In this document: positions 36,595 through 44,687 of the stretch, in pieces
Numbering within the stretch: position 1 is the first letter of the stretch
How the letters are laid out: each line of letters starts with the position of its first letter
Source of the DNA: Corynebacterium canis
GTDB taxonomy: Bacteria; Actinomycetota; Actinomycetes; Mycobacteriales; Mycobacteriaceae
Assembly: GCF_030408595.1 (NCBI RefSeq)
Contig: NZ_CP047080.1
Location: 2,873,353-2,937,352 of the forward strand
Length of the DNA: 64,000 nucleotides
Direction: 5' to 3'
The notes under the pieces: generated by a model
What the model saw: only the letters and a program-made list of their open reading frames with translations
Databases searched by the model: none
What the model was told of the DNA's origin: nothing
Program-made: the position numbers and the translations under genes

Positions 36595-36608
36595 TTGTGG
36601 AACTCAGG
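36595..36608 (-). repeat. Right terminal inverted repeat of the IS
   Basis: TTGTGGAACTCAGG on the plus strand. Its CCTGA end provides the TGA stop codon of the truncated HNH gene. Confidence 0.85.
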
Positions 36609-37845
36609 AGTAGGCCTCGTCCCGGGTGGGATGGTCGTGGCGGCCGGTAATCCCGCTTTCCAGACCTTTGACCTGCCCCGCAAGCGGACCGTTCGGCACG
36701 GTGGTTACTTCCAGGTTGTCTAGTTTCCAGGTCACCACACCAAACACATCGCTGCGCGCCATCACGTTTCTGTCGGTTTTAAAGTTGTGGTGTCGCCGAC
36801 ACAGACATTGCAGGTTCGGCAGGGTGGTCAATCCGCCCATCTCCCAATTAATAATGTGGTCGGTATCGCAGAAGCGGGCCTCCACATTGCATCCGGGGAA
36901 CCTGCAGGTTCCGTCCCGCAACATCACGAGCAGCATTTGGTCCAGCGTCGGATCATGCTCATCGAAGCATTCGGTGGCTACGGAGTCAATGCTGCGGTAG
37001 CGGAAGGAATTGGCCCGCATCAACTTTCGCCGCTGGTTGATGGTGAGCTGCCCGGTTCCATCCGCGTACACCAGCTCGACGTGATCCGCGGGCGTGAGCT
37101 CCCCGACCCCGAAGATCCGGACTTGCCGCGCCTTCTCCCGCGCCGAAAGCGTGCCACACAACCGATTCATTACCACCCGTTCTTGAGGGACCTTTTCAGA
37201 TTTCGCGTCCGCCGCGATAGTCTGCCTAGCCTCATGAGCATCCTCGGTAGCCAAGGTCACCTGCAGCACACTCACCGAAGGGTCGCTGGTGTGCAACACT
37301 TCCACCCCATAGGGCGCCTCGGGCGAATCGAAGTCCACGCGCCCGCTATTGGGGTCCTTGAAATCATCGTACAACCCGAGTCGCACCAGTTCATCGCGGA
37401 TTTTATTGCCCAACCACCGCGCGGTAGGCAAGGCTTGATTCGGCACCGTGGGCGATAAACACTCCACTAGGAAGATATCCATCTGCTCCCAGATTTCGGC
37501 GCAATCTTCATCGTCCGGAATGGCAGCCAGGTGATTCGCGAGCGTCCGCAGCATCCGATAATCCAGCAGCCCCCATGTCAGCCCCAGTTCCTTTAATCTC
37601 GGTAGCCACGCGTGCAGCAGCCAGCAGCCGCACACAATATTAGTCATGCACGCTTCCGAATAGTGCGCCGATTGCAATGCCAGCTTCCGCACGAGCCGCC
37701 GTAAGTTTGTATCTTCCCAAATCACATCTTTGGTCACCGCCAAATACGCCGCCAAGAAATCCCTATTGTGCGCGATTTCCTGGCCACCCAGAGTGTTTCC
37801 GTCATTGTGTACCAAAAAGCCCACATCGGGCCTTGCGTCTGACAT
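36604..37845 (-). CDS. HNH endonuclease (13E12/DUF222-type), C-terminally truncated by the IS
   Basis: 413 residues from an ATG preceded by GGGAGGGG. The N-terminal helical region is of the 13E12/DUF222 type, and the HNH nuclease motif reads CDTDHIINWEMGG...CRRHHNFKTDR, preceded by DGTCRFPGC. Because the IS duplicated 246 bp, this copy keeps the whole HNH motif and about 50 residues beyond. It then reads one Ser codon and a TGA contributed by the IS end. The last 58 native residues are lost. It is a paralog of the gene at 47715-49277. Such genes are multicopy in mycolic-acid bacteria, and their role is unclear. Confidence 0.85.
   Translation of the reverse strand: MSDARPDVGFLVHNDGNTLGGQEIAHNRDFLAAYLAVTKDVIWEDTNLRRLVRKLALQSAHYSEACMTNIVCGCWLLHAWLPRLKELGLTWGLLDYRMLRTLANHLAAIPDDEDCAEIWEQMDIFLVECLSPTVPNQALPTARWLGNKIRDELVRLGLYDDFKDPNSGRVDFDSPEAPYGVEVLHTSDPSVSVLQVTLATEDAHEARQTIAADAKSEKVPQERVVMNRLCGTLSAREKARQVRIFGVGELTPADHVELVYADGTGQLTINQRRKLMRANSFRYRSIDSVATECFDEHDPTLDQMLLVMLRDGTCRFPGCNVEARFCDTDHIINWEMGGLTTLPNLQCLCRRHHNFKTDRNVMARSDVFGVVTWKLDNLEVTTVPNGPLAGQVKGLESGITGRHDHPTRDEAYS
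36609..36854. repeat. Right copy of 246-bp target duplication
   Basis: Second direct copy, abutting the right IS end and continuing without break into the upstream part of the HNH gene. That makes it the original-context copy for the N-terminal side. Confidence 0.92.
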
Positions 37846-38196
37846 TGTTTCTCGCCCCTCCCGTGGTGAAAAGTCCACCCCCTACATTACCAGCCCGAGC
37901 AGCATACACCCAGCTCATAATACGTTTTGCCCGACTCAAAACGTTACCCCCGCGCGACGTCGTCACCTGCAATAACAACATGGGAATATGTGGCGCGCAA
38001 CCTAACCGGGAACCGTCGCATAGCCCCCTCAGCGGCGCTCAGACCGCCCTCAGGAACCCCACAGCAGCACGTTCGCAGCCACTCCCATCAAATCACCTCA
38101 ACAAGGCTGCAGAAGCGCAGAAGAGTTGCCACTGTGCAATGCGTCACATTTACATATACACAACGCCGCCCCTATTCAGGGGCGCATGACTGCCGC
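37846..38196. other. Intergenic region upstream of the interrupted HNH gene
   Basis: 351 bases with a strong excess of C and A on the plus strand, a bias shared with the region upstream of the second HNH gene. No small gene with coding character was found. The minus-strand promoter of the HNH gene should lie here. A hairpin at 38167-38184 belongs to the HAD gene. Confidence 0.5.
38167..38184 (-). terminator. Hairpin after the HAD-plsC-serS unit
   Basis: A CGCCCCT-ATTC-AGGGGCG perfect 7-bp stem lies 12 bases past the HAD stop on the minus strand, with only a weak U-rich tail. Confidence 0.5.
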
Positions 38197-39024
38197 CTAG
38201 AACCAGCGGCTCAGCACATCCGCAATGCCGCCGTCATTATTGGAACCGCACACCTCATCGGCAACGGCCTTTAACTTTGGGTGAGCATTCGCCATGGCGA
38301 CGCCGTGCCCCGCCCATTGCAACATCTCTAGGTCATTGGGCATATCGCCAAAGCACAATACTTCCCGCGCGGAAACCCCGATGTAATTGGCCAATTCCCC
38401 GACGCCGGTGGCCTTATTAATGCCGGGTGCGGAAACCTCCAGCAGGCCCTCGTTCATGGAATAGGTGATATGGGCCATACTGGCCGGAACCAGGGGTTTG
38501 ATCAGCGCATACAATTCGGGCGCGCTCAGGGAATCGTTTCGCAGCAGGAGTTTCACGGCCGGTTTGCTGATCACCTCGGCCTCATCGGCGTGGCCGTATT
38601 CGTCGGCGTCCCACACGTGGACATAGGAGGGGGCCACCACGAAGAGCTCTTCCTCCGGGGCAAAGGCGGATTCGCCGCAGCGTTCGACGGCGACGCCAAC
38701 CTCGGTGACTAAGCGCGCGGCGTCGATAATCCGCCGCATGACGTCGGGGCGCAGGGCGTGCTGCTGGAGGATCTGGTCACGGGCGGAATCATAAATCACG
38801 GCGCCATTGGTGCACACGCACACCGGACGCACGGTGAGCTGATCAAGCACCGGCCGCAGCCAGCGCGCGGGACGGCCCGTAGCAAGCGCCATCACGGTGC
38901 CCGCGCGGGTCATGCGAATAATGGCCTCCCGCACGGATTTGGGTATGCGCTCGGTGTCATCGATCAGCGTGCCATCAATATCGCTGGCCACCAGCAGCGG
39001 GGGCTCATTGGTTGAAATATTCAC
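38197..39024 (-). CDS. Cof-type HAD phosphatase
   Basis: A 275-residue HAD-IIB (Cof) hydrolase. Motif I is ASDIDGTLIDD with the nucleophile Asp, motif II is ALATGRPARWL, the motif III Lys lies near GINKATGVGELA, and motif IV is VLCFGDMPNDLEMLQWAG. These enzymes dephosphorylate sugar phosphates or other small phosphometabolites, and the substrate is not predictable. The ATG overlaps the plsC stop by 4 bp (ATGA), and the order serS-plsC-HAD forms one minus-strand unit. Confidence 0.93.
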   Translation of the reverse strand: MNISTNEPPLLVASDIDGTLIDDTERIPKSVREAIIRMTRAGTVMALATGRPARWLRPVLDQLTVRPVCVCTNGAVIYDSARDQILQQHALRPDVMRRIIDAARLVTEVGVAVERCGESAFAPEEELFVVAPSYVHVWDADEYGHADEAEVISKPAVKLLLRNDSLSAPELYALIKPLVPASMAHITYSMNEGLLEVSAPGINKATGVGELANYIGVSAREVLCFGDMPNDLEMLQWAGHGVAMANAHPKLKAVADEVCGSNNDGGIADVLSRWF

Positions 39025-39584
39025 GCGTTTTCCTTCGACGACAATTCAGCGAGCATAGCGGCGATAGTACTGCGCAGCCCCTCGGTGCCACACTCCGGGT
39101 CAAGCGGCTCCCCCACATGAATGCGCACCACGCCGCAGCGCTGCCGCCTGGAGCCCTTGGTCCAGATACGGTGCGAACCCCAGATCGCCACGGGGATCAG
39201 TGGCACCCCCGCCTCCGCCGCGATGCGCACGGCGCCGGACTTAAAGTTCAGCAGCTGGCAATCCGAAGAAATGGTCCCCTCCGGGAACACGCCGATCAGG
39301 TGCCCCGCCTGCGCCTCCGATACCGCCCGCAGGTAGGCGGGGTGCCCGGCGGAGCGGTCCACGGGGATGTAATGCAACCAGCGCAAAACCTGCGCTAGCA
39401 CAGGGATGCGAAACAGCTCTTCCTTTGCTAGAAACCGGACGCCCCGAGCTGGGACGAAAGCGAAGTCCAGATAACCCGAATGGTTCGCCGCCAACACTGC
39501 ACCGCCGTAGGTTGGAATGTGTTCAGCCCCCGTGACAGTGACGCGAATGCCACGGAGCCGAGCGAGAATTAGCCAAGGATGCAC
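39021..39584 (-). CDS. plsC: 1-acyl-sn-glycerol-3-phosphate acyltransferase family protein
   Basis: 187 residues, PlsC/LPLAT family. The catalytic HX4D reads AANHSGYLDFAF, the substrate site is GVFPEGTISSD, and a late block is PLIPVAIWGSH. It lacks an obvious N-terminal membrane helix and is shorter than typical PlsC. An in-frame stop directly precedes the ATG, so the short start is forced. It likely acylates lysophosphatidate or a related lysolipid. It lies between serS (5-base gap) and the HAD gene (4-bp overlap). Confidence 0.88.
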   Translation of the reverse strand: MHPWLILARLRGIRVTVTGAEHIPTYGGAVLAANHSGYLDFAFVPARGVRFLAKEELFRIPVLAQVLRWLHYIPVDRSAGHPAYLRAVSEAQAGHLIGVFPEGTISSDCQLLNFKSGAVRIAAEAGVPLIPVAIWGSHRIWTKGSRRQRCGVVRIHVGEPLDPECGTEGLRSTIAAMLAELSSKENA

Positions 39585-39593
39585 GCATTTACG

Positions 39594-40853
39594 TTACTTC
39601 ACGGGCTCCAAAACCTCGCGCCCGAGGAACGGTTGCAGCGCCTTGGGCACCAGCACGGAACCATCGGCCTGCTGATTGTTTTCCAGGATGGCGACCAACC
39701 AGCGCGTGGTGGCCAGCGTGCCGTTAAGGGTGGCACAGGTTTGCGTGCGGCCAGCGTCGTCGCGATACCGTACTTGAAGACGCCGCGCCTGGAACGTGGT
39801 GCAATTCGAAGTAGACGTTAGCTCGCGGTAGGTTCCCTGGGTGGGCACCCAAGCCTCAGTGTCGAACTTACGTGCAGCGGACGCGCCGAGGTCGCCGCCC
39901 GCGACGTCGATAATCCGGTAGGGAACCTCCACAGCGGCGAGCATATCGCGCTCCATATTGAGCAGGCGCTGATGCTCCGCCGCGGCCTCCTCGGGCTTGC
40001 ACCACGTAAACATTTCCACCTTGTCAAACTGGTGCACACGCAAAATGCCGCGGGTGTCCTTGCCGTGGGAGCCGGCCTCGCGGCGGAAACAGGAGGACCA
40101 ACCGGCGTAGCGCTTCGGCCCCGCGGAAAGGTCAATGATCTCGCCCTGGTGGTAGCCCGCGAGCGCCACCTCGGAGGTGCCCACCAGGTATAGGTCATCC
40201 TGTGGGAGGTAATAGATCTCGTCCGAGTGCGCGCCGAGGAAGCCCGTGCCGGACATCACCTCGGGGCGGACCAGCACCGGCGGCACCATCAACTGGAACC
40301 CATTGGCCACAGCCTTTTGCGCGGCTAGGTTCAGCATGGCCAGCTGCAGCAACGCCCCGTAGCCGGTTAGGAAGTAGAAGCGCGCGCCGCTGACCTTAGC
40401 GCCGCGTTCCATATCTATAAGGCCCAGGCTTTCGCCGAGCGCTAGGTGGTCTTTGGGCTCGAAATCAAAGCTCCGGGGTTCGCCTACGTGTTCGAGCACT
40501 ACAAAGTCGTCTTCGCCGCCGGCGGGGGCGCCTTCCACCACATTGCTCAGCAGCATCTGCAGGCGGTCAACCTCTTCCGCGGCGGCCTTTTGCGCAGCCT
40601 CCGCCTCCTTGACCTTGGCCTTCAGCTCGTTCGACCCGGCGAGCAGGGCGGGGCGTTCCTCCGGCGACGCTTGACCGATCTTTTTGCCAAATGCCTTCTG
40701 TTCCGCCCGCAGGGAATCCGCCGCCGCGATCGCCTCGCGGCGTCGCTCATCGGCTGCGATGAGTTGATCTACTAAGGCGGGGTCTTCGCCTCGGGTGACC
40801 TGCGAGGCGCGAACGGTTTCTGGGTGGTCACGAAGGAATTTGAGATCAATCAC
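39594..40853 (-). CDS. serS: Seryl-tRNA synthetase
   Basis: A 419-residue class II synthetase. The N-terminal coiled-coil tRNA-binding arm (about 30-105, rich in charged heptads) is followed by the catalytic core. Motif 2 is in [21 protein letters not shown] and motif 3 in [18 protein letters not shown]. It charges tRNA-Ser and, as a precursor, tRNA-Sec where present. It starts the serS-plsC-HAD unit and is divergent from the farR-like regulator, as in C. glutamicum. Confidence 0.98.
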   Translation of the reverse strand: MIDLKFLRDHPETVRASQVTRGEDPALVDQLIAADERRREAIAAADSLRAEQKAFGKKIGQASPEERPALLAGSNELKAKVKEAEAAQKAAAEEVDRLQMLLSNVVEGAPAGGEDDFVVLEHVGEPRSFDFEPKDHLALGESLGLIDMERGAKVSGARFYFLTGYGALLQLAMLNLAAQKAVANGFQLMVPPVLVRPEVMSGTGFLGAHSDEIYYLPQDDLYLVGTSEVALAGYHQGEIIDLSAGPKRYAGWSSCFRREAGSHGKDTRGILRVHQFDKVEMFTWCKPEEAAAEHQRLLNMERDMLAAVEVPYRIIDVAGGDLGASAARKFDTEAWVPTQGTYRELTSTSNCTTFQARRLQVRYRDDAGRTQTCATLNGTLATTRWLVAILENNQQADGSVLVPKALQPFLGREVLEPVK

Positions 40854-41013
40854 ACTCTAACCCTACCAAGCCATGTGATTTCACTTGGAAATTACCAATA
40901 CCAGTGGCCCGTAATAAGGTTATAGCCCGCGCATGAAACCCTCAGCGCATCGGCTATCCCCCTTCTCTGTGGGGAATGTACCACAATGGCGCACCTGGTT
41001 ATCACCACACGGG

Positions 41014-41019
41014 TAATCT
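41014..41019 (+). promoter_or_regulatory. -10 box of the farR-like gene
   Basis: TAATCT lies 6 bases before the ATG at 41026, with no ribosome-binding site between, which fits leaderless transcription. A clear -35 box is not seen. Confidence 0.45.
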
Positions 41020-41025
41020 GGTTGT

Positions 41026-41802
41026 ATGGCCGAAAATCTGGTGGCGAGGCAATTAACTGACGGTTCGAAACCCAAGCATGCGCAATTGCGCGAAATCCTT
41101 GAAGAGATTTGCGCAACCCAGCTTTCCCCCGGGGACATGCTCCCCGGGGAACGCGTGTTAGAGGAAACCTACGGCGTCAGCCGTATAACGGTGCGCCGGG
41201 CGATCGGGGACCTGGTCGCGGCGGGGACGTTGAAACGCGCCCGCGGCAAGGGCACGTTTGTGGCCCCGAGCCCGCTGGTTTCGCGCCTGAACCTGGCCTC
41301 GTTTTCTTCGGAGATGTCGGCCCAGCACCTGAAGGCTTCCAGCAAGATTCTGCTTGCCGCCCGCGGGCACGCGCCGAAGGATGTGCAGAGCTTCTTCGAT
41401 TCGGATGCCGCGCACACGCATCTGCGTCGCCTGCGCCTCGGCGATGACCGCCCGTACGCCATTGACGATGGCTGGTATAACAGCACGTTCGCCCCCGGTC
41501 TGCTGGAAAATGACGTTTATAATTCCGTGTACGCGATCCTGGATAACGAGTACGGCATGCCCGTCACCGACGCCGAGCAAACCGCCACCGCCATCAATGC
41601 CGACGAGGAGACGGGGAAGCTTCTCGACGTCGAGCCGGGGACAGCGTTGTTGCGCATCGTGCGGCAGTCCTTTTCCGGCACCAAGCCGATCGAATGGTGC
41701 ACTTCCTTGTACCGGACTGATAGGTACGCCCTGAAAACTCATGTATCGCGCACAAGGGATTCAGGCCATCCGGCTACCGACTCAGCTATTAGTGGTGCAT
41801 GA
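41026..41802 (+). CDS. farR: GntR-family regulator (HutC/FarR subfamily)
   Basis: 258 residues. The N-terminal winged helix-turn-helix is at about 8-80 (PGERVLEETYGVSRITVRRAIGDL), and the C-terminal UTRA effector domain at about 95-240. Position next to serS matches C. glutamicum FarR, a HutC-type regulator described as acyl-responsive and affecting amino acid metabolism genes. The symbol rests on that synteny. It is co-directional with the septum-formation-like and zincin genes (9-base gap, then ATGA overlap), so it may control its own operon. Confidence 0.75.
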   Translation: MAENLVARQLTDGSKPKHAQLREILEEICATQLSPGDMLPGERVLEETYGVSRITVRRAIGDLVAAGTLKRARGKGTFVAPSPLVSRLNLASFSSEMSAQHLKASSKILLAARGHAPKDVQSFFDSDAAHTHLRRLRLGDDRPYAIDDGWYNSTFAPGLLENDVYNSVYAILDNEYGMPVTDAEQTATAINADEETGKLLDVEPGTALLRIVRQSFSGTKPIEWCTSLYRTDRYALKTHVSRTRDSGHPATDSAISGA

Positions 41803-41811
41803 TGGAACACG

Positions 41812-42777
41812 ATGAATACCATACGTACTGCAACGACCGTGCGCTTAACGCTGGCAGCCGCTGTTGTGGCGGTTGCCGGGTTCGCCATTACGCGATTTGC
41901 CACGCCCACGAACGAGCCTCAGTTTGAGACCCCCGATGGGGTGGCCCCGTTTACCACGGCTGATGTGGGCGCGTGCCTTACCTGGGAGATTCAAAACGGC
42001 GCCCTGAAAAACTTTGAGCAGACGGACTGCGCGCAGAAGCACCGGTTTGAGGTTTCCTACCGGGAGAATCTGGCCACCTATCCGTCGAGCGAGTTCGGTC
42101 CGAACGCGCCGTTGCCGGACGTGACCCGGCAGGCCCAGCTGCGCGAGGAGTTGTGCCGCCAGCCCACCGTCGATTATTTGCAGGGCAAGTATGACCCGAA
42201 CGGTAGGTATTCCATCGCCCCGATCCTGCCGCCCCCGGACGCGTGGAAGAATGGGGACCGCACCATGCTGTGTGGTTTGCAGGTCACCGACGATAATGGC
42301 AATTTGCAGCTCACCACCGGCCGCGCCACCGAGCAGGACCAGGCCCGCATTGCGCAGACCGGGGAGTGCGTGCGTGTCGACGCCGCGCAGGCCACCCACG
42401 TCGTCGCCTGCGACCAGCCGCACACCTACGAAGTGACCGGTGTGGTGGACCTTGCGGTGCATTTCCCCGACCATGCCCCGAGTATCGAGGAGCAGGATGC
42501 GTTCCTGAAAGACCATTGCACGCAGGTGAGCTTGGACTATATCGGCGGCGATGATGCCTTGTATAACTCCACCTTGCAGAGTTTCTGGACCACCATCCCG
42601 GTAAATTCCTGGGCCGGCGGCACGCATACCGTGAATTGTTCCTTGATTAAGGCCAACCCCGAGGGCGGTTTCGCCACGCTGAAGGGCAGCGCCAAGGGAG
42701 AGTTTTTGATTAACGACGCCCCGCCCCCGCCGCAGCCGACCCGCAACCCGCTCCGTAGCGAACGCCCCCAGCAATGA
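41812..42777 (+). CDS. Septum-formation-family secreted/anchored protein
   Basis: 321 residues with an N-terminal membrane anchor (about 12-27) and an extracytoplasmic part made of two related units. Each unit has a GxC...C arrangement: VGACLTWE...TDCAQKHRFEV and TGECVRVDA...VACDQPHTYEV. The CxxxH-type spacing, with C..PH/KH followed by F/YEV, is that of the Septum_form family (PF13845-like). Four or more further cysteines suggest disulfides. The C-terminus is Pro-rich. Role in division is by family name only and no direct function is known. The zincin gene overlaps its end by 4 bp. Confidence 0.75.
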   Translation: MNTIRTATTVRLTLAAAVVAVAGFAITRFATPTNEPQFETPDGVAPFTTADVGACLTWEIQNGALKNFEQTDCAQKHRFEVSYRENLATYPSSEFGPNAPLPDVTRQAQLREELCRQPTVDYLQGKYDPNGRYSIAPILPPPDAWKNGDRTMLCGLQVTDDNGNLQLTTGRATEQDQARIAQTGECVRVDAAQATHVVACDQPHTYEVTGVVDLAVHFPDHAPSIEEQDAFLKDHCTQVSLDYIGGDDALYNSTLQSFWTTIPVNSWAGGTHTVNCSLIKANPEGGFATLKGSAKGEFLINDAPPPPQPTRNPLRSERPQQ

Positions 42778-43121
42778 TCCAGGTCAGTGACGAACGCTTC
42801 GAAGAACTCGTGGATTTGGGCCTCGATCAAATCCCCGAGAAGTTCGTGCGCCACATGAATAATACGGTGATCCTGATCGGGACCTATCACCCCGAATCGC
42901 CCTATATCCTGGGTTTTTACGAGGGTGTGGCGTTGCCGGAGCGGACGTTTAGCAATTCCGGCCACCTTCCGGACGCCATCACGATATATAAAAACGCCCT
43001 CGAGGACATGTGCAGCACCGAGGAGGAGCTTATCGAGCAGGTCAAGATCACCGTCATCCACGAGGTGGGCCACCACTTCGGCCTGGATGACGATGACCTT
43101 CACGCCCTGGGCTGGGGCTAA
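42774..43121 (+). CDS. Metallopeptidase family (zincin-like) protein
   Basis: A 115-residue minimal zincin. The HExxH motif is in TVIHEVGHHFGLDDDDLHALG, with a downstream Asp-rich segment supplying the third ligand, as in the DUF1025/MmyX-type actinobacterial proteins. It has no signal peptide, so it is probably cytoplasmic. The start ATG overlaps the preceding stop (ATGA). It ends 3 bp inside the convergent phosphatase gene. The protein substrate is unknown. Confidence 0.85.
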   Translation: MIQVSDERFEELVDLGLDQIPEKFVRHMNNTVILIGTYHPESPYILGFYEGVALPERTFSNSGHLPDAITIYKNALEDMCSTEEELIEQVKITVIHEVGHHFGLDDDDLHALGWG

Positions 43122-43723
43122 CCCCAGCTGACCACGCCCCATTCGCCAAAGGGGCGCCCCGAGGGATCAAGGATCACGGTGCGCCCATTGGCCAGGTAGG
43201 TGTCAAAGGCGTAGTCCGCGGTGACACCGCTGGCCCAGCGCGCCACGGTACGGATGGCAGCACCGTGGCTGACCAGCACGTTTACGCCATCGCGGGAGGC
43301 CAGTTCCTCCAGCACGGGGCGGGAACGCTGCAGGACCTCCAGGTAGTTTTCCCCGCCGGGCAGCCGCGAGGCGGGGTCGCCCTCCAACCAGCCGCGGAAG
43401 GCCCGGGTGTAGGTGGCGGCGGTTTCAGGGTCGCCAAGACCATCGAGTTGGCCCGCGAAGATTTCGTGCACCCCCAGCTGGATATCCACCGGGATGTTTT
43501 TGCCGGTGGTTTCCGCATAGGCGGAGGAGAGCAGCAGGGCGGTTTGCTGGGCCCGCAGGGCGATCGAACAGTTGATGGAATTGAGGTCGTATTCGGCGAG
43601 TTCCGCACCGAGATTGGTTGCCTGCGTCCGCCCCACCTCGGTGAGTTCTGCGCCGGGCGGGCGGGTGTCTATGATCTTTGCCGCATTCGAATGCGTTTGA
43701 CCGTGACGTACCAAAATCAGCAT
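43118..43723 (-). CDS. Histidine phosphatase (phosphoglycerate mutase-like)
   Basis: 201 residues, histidine-phosphatase superfamily. The N-terminal phosphate pocket LVRHGQTHSNA holds the phospho-accepting His, the second Arg lies in IALRAQQTALLL, Glu is in QLGVHEIFAGQLDGL, and the late His in VLVSHGAAIRTVA. It is likely a cofactor-independent small-molecule phosphatase rather than a true mutase. The start is the ATG at 43723, which overlaps the pheA stop by 7 bases. It is coupled to pheA, as in C. glutamicum. Confidence 0.9.
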   Translation of the reverse strand: MLILVRHGQTHSNAAKIIDTRPPGAELTEVGRTQATNLGAELAEYDLNSINCSIALRAQQTALLLSSAYAETTGKNIPVDIQLGVHEIFAGQLDGLGDPETAATYTRAFRGWLEGDPASRLPGGENYLEVLQRSRPVLEELASRDGVNVLVSHGAAIRTVARWASGVTADYAFDTYLANGRTVILDPSGRPFGEWGVVSWG

Positions 43724-44628
43724 GAATGGTGACCTTTCCGTGCCGCATCGACCCAGGCAGCAGCTTCCGCCAAGCGATGTGTGTCCGTATGTGAAACTAC
43801 CTCTAATGTAGGCCAAGATCCCAGGTATGACAGCTGCTCGCAATGGAGGTACAGGGCCCGCAACGCCTCGGCCACGGGATCATCATCGATGTGGCCGATC
43901 AGGTCCACGTGGAAGCGGTAGGTTCCCAAACCTGTTCGAGTGGGCCGGGACTCAATGCGGGTCATATCCAACCCGCGCAAAGCGAACTCCGTAAGCGCCG
44001 CCACCAAGGAACCGGGACGGTTCGGCAGGGTGAACACTACGGCCGTGCGATCGGAACCCGTGCGGGGGGTTGGCCTGCCGGGCCTACCTACCAGCACGAA
44101 CCGGGTGCGAGCGCCCGATACATCCGCGACCCCATCGGCGAGGGTGTGCAGGCCGAAGAGCTCGGCGGCGCGGCGGGGGGCTGCCGCGGCGTCGATACGC
44201 CCCTCGGCAACGGCTTGGGCGGCGGCGGCATTGGAGGATGCGGCGATGAATTCGACGTCGGGTAGGTGCTCGGCAACCCAGCCGCGGACCTGCTGGCGCG
44301 CCACGGGATGCGTGGAAAACGTGCGCACCTCCTGCGTGCCGGGGCGCACCATAATGGAAAACGCCACCTCAATATCGGTTTCGCGGTAGATCTGCACGCC
44401 GTCCTCGGCCAGGGAGTCGAAGGTCAACGTCACCGCGCCATCGACAGAGTTTTCTATTGCCACGCAGGCGTAGTCCGCGTCCCCCGCGCGCACCGCGTCC
44501 AACGCTTCCGCGGAGCTATTCACCGGCAGCGGTGTCACCTCGTCGGGGAAGCAACCCGAGTCCGCGAAACGCCACAGCGCTTCTTCAGTGAATGTTCCGG
44601 CGGGTCCAAGATATGCGACGGTGGTCAT
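43717..44628 (-). CDS. pheA: Prephenate dehydratase
   Basis: 303 residues. It converts prephenate to phenylpyruvate in phenylalanine synthesis. The catalytic domain begins VAYLGPAGTFTEEAL and has the triad region SVDGAVTLTFDSL. The C-terminal ACT domain includes the phenylalanine-binding GSLVAALTEFALRGLDMTRIESRPTR (shown as family landmarks GALxxxL and ESRP). It is monofunctional, with no chorismate mutase domain, as in other actinobacteria. The ATG at 44628 begins MTTVAYLG. Longer in-frame starts upstream lie in the divergent amidase region. Confidence 0.96.
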   Translation of the reverse strand: MTTVAYLGPAGTFTEEALWRFADSGCFPDEVTPLPVNSSAEALDAVRAGDADYACVAIENSVDGAVTLTFDSLAEDGVQIYRETDIEVAFSIMVRPGTQEVRTFSTHPVARQQVRGWVAEHLPDVEFIAASSNAAAAQAVAEGRIDAAAAPRRAAELFGLHTLADGVADVSGARTRFVLVGRPGRPTPRTGSDRTAVVFTLPNRPGSLVAALTEFALRGLDMTRIESRPTRTGLGTYRFHVDLIGHIDDDPVAEALRALYLHCEQLSYLGSWPTLEVVSHTDTHRLAEAAAWVDAARKGHHSC

Positions 44629-44687
44629 GGGAATCACTTTATCGCTCGAAAGCATATGCAGGAATCCGGATAGTAGTGTGTAGTTCC

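Larger units (their letters stand above)
34807..36608 (+). mobile_element. IS1634-family (IS1549-like) insertion sequence, 1,802 bp
   Basis: Terminal inverted repeats are CCTGACTTCCACAA (34807-34820) and, on the other strand, CCTGAGTTCCACAA (36595-36608), with one mismatch in 14. One intact transposase gene fills the element. It is flanked by a 246-bp direct duplication of the target instead of the few base pairs usual for IS elements. Base composition is lower in GC than the neighbouring genes. The element interrupts an HNH endonuclease gene. Confidence 0.92.

Noticed and set aside
40854..41025. Possible tRNA gene beside serS
   Set aside because: No acceptor stem, T-loop GTTCRA motif or cloverleaf pairing could be found in the interval.
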